This document shows, piece after piece, positions 1 through 5,472 of a stretch of DNA of 6,287 nt. Numbering within the stretch: position 1 is the first letter of the stretch; the number at the start of each line of letters is the position of its first letter. Under the pieces are notes generated by a model that worked only from the letters and a program-made list of their open reading frames with translations, made no database searches and was not told the DNA's origin. Position numbers and translations under genes: made by a program. The stretch spans positions 1-6,287 of the forward strand of contig WAKY01000107.1 of the NCBI GenBank assembly GCA_015523135.1, in the 5' to 3' direction. This stretch comes from Candidatus Aciduliprofundum sp. Its GTDB lineage: Archaea; Thermoplasmatota; Thermoplasmata; Thermoplasmatales; Aciduliprofundaceae.

Positions 1-314
1 GAGATTGCGCTGCGAACCTTCATAGGGTCTATGTTCTTTGGTAGTGGAAAATTTACCATTATTCCATGCACTGACTCATCCTCGTTTAAAGATTGAATCA
101 AATCTAGCAATTCTTTCTCACTTGCCTCTTCCAGATGATGTATCTTTCCGTCAAAATCTAATTTTCTAAGTAGCTTTAAATTTGAACGGGCATATACCAA
201 AGAGGCCTCATCGTTGCCCACCAGGATATTGTGAAGCCACAATTTTTTGCCCTTTGCCTCCCTTTTTGCATTCTCTCTAATCTCTTTCGCAATGGTTTTG
301 CAATCTATTATCAT
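1..314 (-). CDS. folD: FolD family methylenetetrahydrofolate dehydrogenase/cyclohydrolase, N-terminal part (runs off left edge)
   Basis: FolD interconverts methylene-, methenyl- and formyl-tetrahydrofolate in the cytoplasm, supplying one-carbon units. The first 104 residues are visible and match the family N-terminus: MIIDCKTIAKEIR at the start, the LVGNDEAS strand and turn (31-38), the Y41-containing helix, and VHGIMVNFPLP (82-92). Two residues are odd. Where bifunctional FolD has Tyr-x3-Lys, this protein has Y41 but Asn45 in place of the lysine. The usual VQLPLP glutamine is Asn88. The lysine is known to be needed for cyclohydrolase activity, so a dehydrogenase-only enzyme, or a changed cofactor, is possible (inference). 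The start is the first in-frame ATG, since a TGA lies two codons upstream. TGAGGT abuts the ATG, which is too close for an ordinary ribosome binding site. The gene lies 26 bp downstream of the GDPD gene and is probably co-transcribed with it. Family assignment is firm; activity is uncertain. Confidence 0.9.
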   Translation of the reverse strand, partial: MIIDCKTIAKEIRENAKREAKGKKLWLHNILVGNDEASLVYARSNLKLLRKLDFDGKIHHLEEASEKELLDLIQSLNEDESVHGIMVNFPLPKNIDPMKVRSAI

Positions 315-340
315 ACCTCACTTTAATTTTTTAAACGATT

Positions 341-1081
341 TTAATTTTTTGATAGATGCTCTCTCATCTTCGCTACATTATCCGTTATGACTATATCCAC
401 GAGATCTTTTAGTTTATCAATGTTGTTGTTCAAATAATAAATTTCATCATTGTCAGCCCAAAGTACGATTTTCAATCCTAATCCTTTCAACCATAAAATT
501 GTATTTTTGAAATCATCAAATGGAAACATAGTGAGAGCGTCAATTGGAAGATTTACAGAGTATAAATTCAATTCTTCCTTTAATTTTGGTATTTTTGGTA
601 TTGTCTCCCTCTTGTCTATCAGCAATCCAAGAATGGCATCTTTGTCTCTTTCTCTAATTTCTCTGAGAGCATCAATGTTGAAAGATGAAAACATAACTCT
701 ATCCATTGCATTCCATTTCTTCACGATTTCCAAGCTCCTATCAACTACATCAATATCCTTTATTTCAACATTTATCAAAGCATCAGGCAAGTTGGAAAAC
801 ACTTCATCCAATGTTGGCACATGCTCTCCATTGCCTATATTCACTTTTTTTATGTCCTCCAATTTAGAATCTTTTATTTTTATATTCTTTCCCGATACCC
901 TCTCCAAATTCTCGTCATGGCTTATCACTGCATAACCATCTGCGCTTAGCCAAACATCGAGCTCTACACCATCTGCTTCAGCTTTAATTGCTTCCACAAA
1001 TGCCTTTATGGTATTTTCTGGGAAATTGCTCTTGAATCCCCTATGCCCTAAGATTATCCATTTTTTGTCCCATCTGTTCAT
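341..1081 (-). CDS. Glycerophosphodiester phosphodiesterase (GDPD family)
   Basis: A 246-residue cytoplasmic enzyme (no signal peptide) of the GDPD TIM-barrel family, which hydrolyses glycerophosphodiesters to an alcohol plus glycerol phosphate. Its length is typical of the short bacterial/archaeal UgpQ-like members. All expected catalytic and metal positions are visible: H13-R14 in ILGHRG, P21-E22-N23-T24, E40 and D42 in GVELDV, H55-D56 in ISHDE, and E106/K108 in VEIK. The end of the barrel carries LWADND and IVITDNV, the usual C-terminal signature. The ATG start is supported by GGTGA at 1086-1090, four bases upstream. folD follows 26 bp downstream on the same strand. In an archaeon the natural substrate may derive from ether-lipid headgroups built on glycerol-1-phosphate, but nothing here shows which diester is used. 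Confidence 0.94.
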   Translation of the reverse strand: MNRWDKKWIILGHRGFKSNFPENTIKAFVEAIKAEADGVELDVWLSADGYAVISHDENLERVSGKNIKIKDSKLEDIKKVNIGNGEHVPTLDEVFSNLPDALINVEIKDIDVVDRSLEIVKKWNAMDRVMFSSFNIDALREIRERDKDAILGLLIDKRETIPKIPKLKEELNLYSVNLPIDALTMFPFDDFKNTILWLKGLGLKIVLWADNDEIYYLNNNIDKLKDLVDIVITDNVAKMREHLSKN

Positions 1082-1085
1082 TTTT

Positions 1086-1090
1086 TCACC
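1086..1090 (-). promoter_or_regulatory. Ribosome binding site of the GDPD gene
   Basis: GGTGA on the minus strand, complementary to the archaeal 16S rRNA 3' end, ends four bases before the ATG at 1081. It supports that start and implies a leadered mRNA, unlike the diverging TPR gene. Confidence 0.65.
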
Positions 1091-1122
1091 AATTCTTTAT
1101 TGCAATTAAGGATTAAAAATTT

Positions 1123-1138
1123 GTGAAAAGTTTAAATA
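1123..1138 (+). promoter_or_regulatory. BRE/TATA promoter of the membrane TPR gene
   Basis: A purine-rich BRE-like stretch GTGAAAAG (1123-1130) is followed by TTTAAATA (1131-1138). The box centre lies about 27 bp before the ATG at 1162, the distance expected from archaeal TATA box to transcription start, so the mRNA is probably leaderless. The box core TTTAAA is symmetric, so it might also serve the diverging GDPD gene with a leader of about 20-30 bases; that part is speculative. Confidence 0.6.
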
Positions 1139-1161
1139 ATGATTGTCCAATATAAGGGTTG

Positions 1162-2289
1162 ATGGAGAAAAATATTGCTATAATATTGGCACTTAATACC
1201 CTTACAATTTTGTTTGGGTGGGTAATATATCTTGCAGGAGTTCCGCCGAATACTGATTTATTTATATTTGCAGCTGAGAGTATAATACTGCTTGGGTTAA
1301 TATCCTTGATAATAACGTTTATCTATGTTTTTCTAAGTGGTAAGAGAAATAAGCTTTTTTGGCTAGCGTTGATAGTTCTTGCTATAGGTGTAAGCTTAAC
1401 ATTTTTCGCTTGGTTTATTGGAGGAATAGTTGTTCTTATCTCACTGCTTCTTTTGCTTCTTAGCAAGGATACTTTCTATAGGAAATGGAGTTATACAACA
1501 CTCATATTTTTAGGATTTTTCATGCTATCTATAGTACCTCCAATCGAAGCTCTTCTAAACACCTATTCTTTAATTATGGATTATGGGATAATCACATTCT
1601 CTGTTGCTTTGATAATTGTAGGCTTATGCTTGCTCTCTAAGAAAACTTTGGACCTTGAAGGAAATTTAATATTTATAATTTTATCAGTATCATTCTTTCT
1701 TTTACCTCCATTTCACGAGATTTTTAGAATAAAGAGTAACGGATCTTTTGGAATATACGATACTGCCATAATAATAACAGCGACTATAGTTTACATCATA
1801 TTCTCAATAGGGCTTATATACGCATCTGTTAGAAAAGATAAAATTATGAAAATTATAGATGAAGGGTACAAGCTTCTAGGAGAGGGTAAGTGGGAGGATG
1901 CCTACGCATTGTTTAGGAAAATAGCTGAAAGTGGATATAGAGATGCAAAGTTGTTCAACGGAATTGGTATATCTCTTATGCATCTTGGGAAGTTTGATGA
2001 TGCAGAGGTATTTTTGAAAGAGACACTCAATATGGAAGATAATGATTTTTACCTCACTAATCTTGGAAACTTGTATTATAGGAAGAACGATGTGGATGGT
2101 GCAATAAGAATATACTCAAAGGTTCTAAAGAGGAATTCAAATTGCTATCTTGCCTTGAACAATATGGGACGAGCTTTAATGAGGAAAGGTAAAAAAGAAG
2201 AAGCTGAGAAGTATCTAAAGAAAGCAATTAAAATAAATCCGAACGGGGAAACTGCAAAAAGAAATTATAGCTTGATAAATGGAGAGTGA
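1162..2289 (+). CDS. Multi-pass membrane protein with C-terminal TPR domain, function unknown
   Basis: I do not recognise a named family. The 375-residue product has two halves. Residues 1-222 hold about eight hydrophobic segments, near 5-27, 33-58, 66-84, 85-101, 111-129, 142-158, 168-184 and 201-222. Residues 229-363 form four consecutive TPR repeats, for example KWEDAYALFRKIAESG, KFDDAEVFLKETL and KKEEAEKYLKKAIKINP. Basic residues cluster after segments 2 (SGKRNK), 4 (SKDTFYRK), 6 (SKK) and 8 (RKDK), so by the positive-inside rule both termini and the TPR domain face the cytoplasm. TPRs are protein-binding scaffolds, so a membrane-anchored adaptor is plausible (inference). A TTG three bases upstream (1159) could also start translation. 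I prefer the ATG at 1162 because of the TATA spacing and the lack of a clear ribosome binding site. The gene has its own promoter and no co-directional neighbour in the window. Confidence 0.88.
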   Translation: MEKNIAIILALNTLTILFGWVIYLAGVPPNTDLFIFAAESIILLGLISLIITFIYVFLSGKRNKLFWLALIVLAIGVSLTFFAWFIGGIVVLISLLLLLLSKDTFYRKWSYTTLIFLGFFMLSIVPPIEALLNTYSLIMDYGIITFSVALIIVGLCLLSKKTLDLEGNLIFIILSVSFFLLPPFHEIFRIKSNGSFGIYDTAIIITATIVYIIFSIGLIYASVRKDKIMKIIDEGYKLLGEGKWEDAYALFRKIAESGYRDAKLFNGIGISLMHLGKFDDAEVFLKETLNMEDNDFYLTNLGNLYYRKNDVDGAIRIYSKVLKRNSNCYLALNNMGRALMRKGKKEEAEKYLKKAIKINPNGETAKRNYSLINGE

Positions 2290-2799
2290 TTACTCTTTAG
2301 TTATCCTGTACCATTTTAGGACTTTTCTGAATTGTATGATTAGGGATTTTATGGTCAATTCTCCTATAAGCTCTCCATTCTCATTTATAACAGGCAGTCG
2401 GCGAAGTTTAAATGAGCGCATTTTATCCAATGCTTCTTCAATTGTATCCTTTGGATGTGCGACTATGAGCTTTTTGCACATTATGTCCTCAGCCTTTCTA
2501 ACATTTCCAAATAAAAGAGATGTGAGATCTATGCCCCCAATAACGTAGGGCTGTACTCTTTTTGGAGCAAGAATATCCAGCAAATCTTTTTCAGTAATTA
2601 TTCCTATTACTTTTTTGCTTCCTTTTTTATCCACAATCCACACATGTCTTCTTGCTGACATTAGAGAAAGAATCTCCTCGATGGTTGCGTCTTTTGGGAG
2701 GATAGGCATATCCCAAATGTTCTTGTTCATTATATTTTCAACGGGCACGCGATAAAAGTTCTTTAAGACATATTCCATGTCTTTGTGTTTATCGCTCAT
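2290..2799 (-). CDS. Two-CBS-domain protein
   Basis: A 169-residue soluble protein made almost entirely of a CBS pair (Bateman module), with no fused enzyme or DNA-binding domain. CBS1 spans about residues 20-80 (VENIMNKNIWDMP, then KKVIGIITEKDLLDIL). CBS2 spans about 102-158 (AEDIMCKKLIVAHPKDTIEEALDKM, KLRRLPVINENGELIGELTI). A linker of about 20 residues (81-101, VQPYVIGGIDLTSLLFG) joins them. CBS pairs usually bind adenine nucleotides or S-adenosylmethionine and regulate a partner protein; the ligand and partner cannot be read from the sequence. The ATG start fits a TATA box about 25 bp upstream, without a ribosome binding site, so the mRNA is probably leaderless. The TAA stop directly abuts the TGA stop of the converging TPR gene, leaving no intergenic base. 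Confidence 0.92.
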   Translation of the reverse strand: MSDKHKDMEYVLKNFYRVPVENIMNKNIWDMPILPKDATIEEILSLMSARRHVWIVDKKGSKKVIGIITEKDLLDILAPKRVQPYVIGGIDLTSLLFGNVRKAEDIMCKKLIVAHPKDTIEEALDKMRSFKLRRLPVINENGELIGELTIKSLIIQFRKVLKWYRITKE

Positions 2800-2820
2800 G
2801 AATGCTTATTGCTCATTCCC

Positions 2821-2828
2821 TATATAAA
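2821..2828 (-). promoter_or_regulatory. TATA box of the CBS-domain gene
   Basis: TTTATATA on the minus strand, centred about 25 bp before the ATG at 2799. With no Shine-Dalgarno match between box and start, this points to a leaderless transcript. It sits back to back with the hjc promoter in the 79-bp divergent spacer. Confidence 0.65.
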
Positions 2829-2833
2829 ATCAT

Positions 2834-2849
2834 CGCAAAGGTATTTATT
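2834..2849 (+). promoter_or_regulatory. BRE/TATA promoter of hjc
   Basis: CGCAAAGG (2834-2841, BRE-like) is followed by TATTTATT (2842-2849). The arrangement closely resembles the element before the Roadblock gene (CAGCAAAA then TATTTATA). Expected transcription start is near 2870, giving a very short leader before the TTG start at 2879. If initiation is at or after 2871, part of the ribosome binding site would be lost. Confidence 0.5.
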
Positions 2850-2869
2850 CCTCTTACCTATTTTCTCTT

Positions 2870-2876
2870 GGTGATC
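2870..2876 (+). promoter_or_regulatory. Ribosome binding site that fixes the TTG start of hjc
   Basis: GGTGATC is a seven-base match to the region complementary to the 16S rRNA 3' end. It ends two bases before TTG at 2879; the GGTG core is five bases away. No in-frame ATG or GTG lies nearby upstream, and the conserved Hjc N-terminus begins right after this TTG. Confidence 0.65.
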
Positions 2877-2878
2877 GT

Positions 2879-3397
2879 TTGGGAAGCAAAGGTTCAATTT
2901 ATGAAAGAGAGCTTAAAGGTATACTTTCAGGGGAGGATAAAATTATTTTAAAATTTAAAAAGTCTCTAGGTGAGGATTTCAAATGGTATGAAAGCTCAAA
3001 ATTTAAGCCTTTTATGGTTCTCCGTGCTGCAGGCTCTTTGGGTGTAGATCTTGTGGCCATTAGGGATGATTACTCTTTTCCCATTGAAGTTAAATCCTCT
3101 TCAAGCAAAACTATAATTTTCACCCACTCTAGCTCTCGAGCTCAAGAGCAAGCTCAAAAGTTTTTAGAAGAGTGTCAAAATGCTAAAATATTGGGGCTCT
3201 ATGCATTTCGCTTGAAAGGCTATAGGGGAGATCCTTGGAGAATATTTGCTTTGCCTGTGGAAGGGTTAAGCGGCAGAATGAAACTGCTTTTTGATATTCT
3301 TCCAAAACTTCCCGTTACTAGGGAAGGAAATTTCATATTGAGATGGGATGAAGGTATGCCTTTAAGCAAGTTCTTGTCTTATGTGAATCAAGAGTAG
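2879..3397 (+). CDS. hjc: Holliday junction resolvase Hjc, with an insertion
   Basis: Hjc is the archaeal structure-specific nuclease that cuts four-way DNA junctions, acting as a dimer in recombination and fork repair. The 172-residue product keeps the family core: KGSIYERE at the N-terminus with E9 and R10, RAAGSLGVDLVAI (R49, S53, D57), the nuclease motif PIEVKS (E70, K72), and a C-terminal DPWRIFALP strand followed by GNFILRWDEGMPL. The segment RAAGS..VDLVA is nearly identical to what I recall of Pyrococcus Hjc. The unusual part is residues about 17-45: E9 to R49 spans 40 positions against about 16 in Pyrococcus and Sulfolobus Hjc, an insertion of roughly 24 lysine- and aromatic-rich residues. 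All catalytic residues remain, so the enzyme is probably active. It starts with TTG behind a strong ribosome binding site, and its 3' end overlaps the converging exchanger gene by 10 bp. Confidence 0.92.
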   Translation: MGSKGSIYERELKGILSGEDKIILKFKKSLGEDFKWYESSKFKPFMVLRAAGSLGVDLVAIRDDYSFPIEVKSSSSKTIIFTHSSSRAQEQAQKFLEECQNAKILGLYAFRLKGYRGDPWRIFALPVEGLSGRMKLLFDILPKLPVTREGNFILRWDEGMPLSKFLSYVNQE

Positions 3398-4392
3398 TAA
3401 AGAAGGAAAGTAAAGAATATTGCATATAGAAGGATTAATATGGACCCTTCAACCCTTCCTATCTTCTTCTTTATGCACATTATAGCAGCGGCAACTGTGA
3501 ATATCCCTAAGAATATGGAATTGAAAATTATATCGCTCATAGGCACTATTATAGGATTGAATAAAGACGCACCGCCCAAGACGATAAGCGTGTTGAATAT
3601 ATTACTTCCAATCACATTTCCAACAGCTATGCCATACTTCTTTTTTAGTGCGGCTGTTACGCTTGTTGCCATCTCTGGAAGAGAGGTACCTATCGCTATT
3701 GCCGTAATAGCTATAATTATCTCGGGTATATGCAAAACTATCGCAAGATTTACTGCAGAATCTACCACAATTTCAGCACCCCAAACAATGCCCATTGCTC
3801 CAAATATTGTGTATATCCAAGACCAGAGCCAAGAATGCTCTATGGGTACACTTTCAACATCTTCCTTTCTCTTTCTTATTTCCAATAGGTAAGCTCCATA
3901 AATGACTATGAATAGCAGCCCCATCCACCATGAGATCTCTCTAACTATGGATACTATTAAAATTAGAATTCCTGTCACAATTACTAAAATTGCAGCATCT
4001 TTTTTCACATGCTTTGATAGGGACAATGGCATTAATACCGCTGCTATACCTAACACAAGGCCTATGTTTGCTATATTACTTCCCACAGCGTTTCCCCAGG
4101 CGGTAATGGGATGATTTGAAGCAGATGCAATAGTAGATACAGCAAGCTCTGGAAGTGAGGTAGCTAGGGCTACTAGGGTCAAGCCAATTGTGTGCTGGCT
4201 AATTTTTTTATGAGCCGCTATACTTGCAGCTCCCTCTACAAAATAATCACTACCTTTAACTAGGAGATAAATTCCAACTATGAAGTTTGCGGTTAGAATG
4301 AGAATAGAATTTAAATTGTTAAGCATAAGTAAATAAAGAGGAGCTGATAAGGCAATTATAACTATGTACACAATTGCACTAAGCTTTTTCAT
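3388..4392 (-). CDS. Sodium/calcium exchanger family (CaCA) membrane antiporter
   Basis: A 334-residue integral membrane protein of the YrbG/NCX_Mj type, predicted to exchange Ca2+ for Na+ or H+ across the cytoplasmic membrane. The two inverted alpha repeats that form the ion path are clear. Alpha-1 (about 68-116) has ATSLPELAVST with E82, then GNAVGSNIANIGLVLG with N106 and N109. Alpha-2 (about 228-273) has IGTSLPEMATSV with E240, then GNVIGSNIFN with N264 and N267. About ten hydrophobic helices flank a charged loop (172-186, rich in K, R and E) between the halves, as expected for prokaryotic members. The ion specificity cannot be settled by reading. The ATG start is supported by AAGGTG five bases upstream. 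The gene is transcribed away from the Roadblock gene and ends inside the last codons of hjc. Confidence 0.94.
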   Translation of the reverse strand: MKKLSAIVYIVIIALSAPLYLLMLNNLNSILILTANFIVGIYLLVKGSDYFVEGAASIAAHKKISQHTIGLTLVALATSLPELAVSTIASASNHPITAWGNAVGSNIANIGLVLGIAAVLMPLSLSKHVKKDAAILVIVTGILILIVSIVREISWWMGLLFIVIYGAYLLEIRKRKEDVESVPIEHSWLWSWIYTIFGAMGIVWGAEIVVDSAVNLAIVLHIPEIIIAITAIAIGTSLPEMATSVTAALKKKYGIAVGNVIGSNIFNTLIVLGGASLFNPIIVPMSDIIFNSIFLGIFTVAAAIMCIKKKIGRVEGSILILLYAIFFTFLLYYS

Positions 4393-4397
4393 CTGAG

Positions 4398-4424
4398 CAC
4401 CTTAAACTTTCTAATGTATATTAA
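4398..4424 (-). promoter_or_regulatory. Promoter and ribosome binding site of the exchanger gene
   Basis: On the minus strand TTAATATA (4417-4424) is centred about 28 bp before the ATG at 4392, and AAGGTG (4398-4403) lies five bases before that ATG. A start driven by this box would fall near 4394 and would omit the binding site. Transcription may therefore begin further up, from the AT-symmetric element at 4458-4470. Which one is used cannot be decided by eye. Confidence 0.4.
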
Positions 4425-4452
4425 GTTTGAGATTCTCATTTTCATCATTTTT

Positions 4453-4468
4453 CAGCAAAATATTTATA
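4453..4468 (+). promoter_or_regulatory. BRE/TATA promoter of the Roadblock gene
   Basis: CAGCAAAA (4453-4460, BRE-like) followed by TATTTATA (4461-4468). The box centre is about 25 bp before the ATG at 4490, so transcription should start at or next to that codon. This makes the mRNA leaderless and shows that the open frame upstream of 4490 is promoter DNA, not coding sequence. Confidence 0.65.
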
Positions 4469-4489
4469 TTTACGAAAATCATACTAAAA

Positions 4490-4825
4490 ATGATGTCTAT
4501 TACGCAAAAAGATGTTCTGGATAGCATCAGGGGAATTGAGGGGGTTGAGAAGGTTGCCCTGATAAGCAGGACAGGCATGTTTATAGATGGAGATAGCTTT
4601 GATGAGGAGGATACTTTTTCTGCCATGAGTGCCATAATATTGGGTGCTGCCGAGACGGCAACTATGGGCATCGGAGCATTAAAGAAAATTGTAGTTCATT
4701 TAGATGATGATAAAATGTTCATAATAACCTCAGTTGGTAAAAAAGGTGTTCTCGTGGTTTTGGCAGAAAAGGATGTTTATGATGAAATAGAGAAGATTAA
4801 AGGAGAGTTTGAAAGTATAATTTAG
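4490..4825 (+). CDS. Roadblock/LC7 domain protein
   Basis: A 111-residue single-domain protein of the Roadblock/LC7 superfamily, small alpha/beta proteins that dimerise and, in bacteria and eukaryotes, act as regulators or scaffolds for small GTPases (MglB is the bacterial example). The family pattern is visible: IRGIEGVEKVALISRTGMFI (13-32), a helix with SAMSAIILGAAETATMGIG (44-62), and the paired strands KKIVVHL and KMFIITSVGKKGVLVVLAEK (65-94). There are no membrane segments. The frame stays open 21 codons upstream, but that stretch contains the TATA element and encodes an atypical Phe/Ser/Lys string, so I start at ATG 4490; the adjacent ATG at 4493 is nearly as good. No GTPase gene is present in the window, so the partner is unknown. 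The stop overlaps the stop of the converging PHP gene. Confidence 0.9.
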   Translation: MMSITQKDVLDSIRGIEGVEKVALISRTGMFIDGDSFDEEDTFSAMSAIILGAAETATMGIGALKKIVVHLDDDKMFIITSVGKKGVLVVLAEKDVYDEIEKIKGEFESII

Positions 4826-5472
4826 ATTTTTTTAAATCCTCTCTGAATCCATTCTCCTACTGCCTTTTTTACATATCTCACAGTTTCTGATAAATTTCTT
4901 GAACTTCCAAAAATCTCAATATTTTTCTTCAATATCTCTTCTATAATATCTTCCTCTTTCTCAGCTTCAACAATTATTCCTGCTTTGCCTATCTCATCTG
5001 CAAAATGGGCATCGCTTCCTGCTGTGAAAGGTTTATTAAGCATATTTGCAAGCTTTCTAGCTTTTTTATTTGAACTTTCTTTGCATCTTCCGTTAAAAGC
5101 TTCTATACCATCAAAATTATGATTTTTAGCGTTATCTTCTCCAATACCTGACCAAAAACGATATGGATGGGCAGCTATGGCAATTCCTCCTAAATCGTGT
5201 ATCATCTCAATTGTTTCCTTTATGCTCAAATCTCTTGGGATTTTGTAATCTATACCGTAGGCGAGAACATGACCCTTTTCTGTGGATACTTCAATTCCCC
5301 TTATAACTTCTAAAATTCCAAGTTTTTTTGCTTTTAAAGCTCCTTTTATTTCGTTGTGGTCCGTTATGGCTATCGCTCCCAGTCCTACTTTTTTGGCTAT
5401 TTTAAGCATATCTTTTATTGGAACTTTACCATCTGGAGAGTATATAGAATGTGTGTGCATATCTACTCTCAT
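4822..5472 (-). CDS. PHP-domain metal-dependent phosphoesterase
   Basis: A 216-residue cytoplasmic protein that is a single PHP domain. Metal-binding residues are all recognisable: H6 and H8 in DMHTHS, D38-H39 in ITDHNE, E61 in GIEVS, H68 in KGHVLAYG, H102 in AAHPYR, and D154/H156 in AGSDAH. Known PHP proteins include histidinol phosphatase, the proofreading domains of bacterial DNA polymerases, and the RNase AM/YciV group of nucleotide or RNA 5' phosphoesterases. The compact form with GIEV..GHVLAYG most resembles the YciV-like group, but the substrate is not proven. The gene is translationally coupled to metG: its ATG overlaps the metG TGA (ATGA), and GGAGG (5482-5486) lies inside the last metG codons, nine bases upstream. 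The tail-to-tail overlap with the Roadblock gene is 4 bp. Confidence 0.92.
   Translation of the reverse strand: MRVDMHTHSIYSPDGKVPIKDMLKIAKKVGLGAIAITDHNEIKGALKAKKLGILEVIRGIEVSTEKGHVLAYGIDYKIPRDLSIKETIEMIHDLGGIAIAAHPYRFWSGIGEDNAKNHNFDGIEAFNGRCKESSNKKARKLANMLNKPFTAGSDAHFADEIGKAGIIVEAEKEEDIIEEILKKNIEIFGSSRNLSETVRYVKKAVGEWIQRGFKKI
4827..4833 (+). terminator. T7 tract, possible terminator of the Roadblock transcript
   Basis: Seven consecutive T residues begin two bases after the Roadblock stop codon. Oligo-T tracts on the coding strand terminate archaeal RNA polymerase without a hairpin. The tract lies inside the 3' end of the opposing PHP gene, where on the other strand it encodes the C-terminal lysines, so it may have arisen from codon use alone. 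Confidence 0.45.

Noticed and set aside
450..935. Open frame of 161 codons on the plus strand, antisense to the GDPD gene
   Set aside because: It lies wholly inside a gene with complete catalytic motifs on the other strand, has no promoter or ribosome binding site, and its product is Ser/Phe/Ile-rich with no recognisable motif.
2279..2548. Plus-strand open frame overlapping the end of the TPR gene and the CBS gene
   Set aside because: It is antisense to a clear CBS-pair protein, begins inside the TPR gene's last codons, and shows no coding features of its own.
3132..3157. Short inverted and direct repeats (GCTCT/AGAGC and two copies of AGCTCAA) in hjc
   Set aside because: The stem is only five base pairs, and the repeats follow from Ser, Ala and Gln codons in the SSSRAQEQAQ segment.
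3440..4114. Two plus-strand open frames antisense to the exchanger gene
   Set aside because: Their hydrophobic products mirror the transmembrane codons of the exchanger; there are no start signals and no family features.
4411..4671. Minus-strand open frame opposite the Roadblock gene
   Set aside because: It covers the Roadblock promoter and 5' half, has no ribosome binding site, and no recognisable protein pattern.
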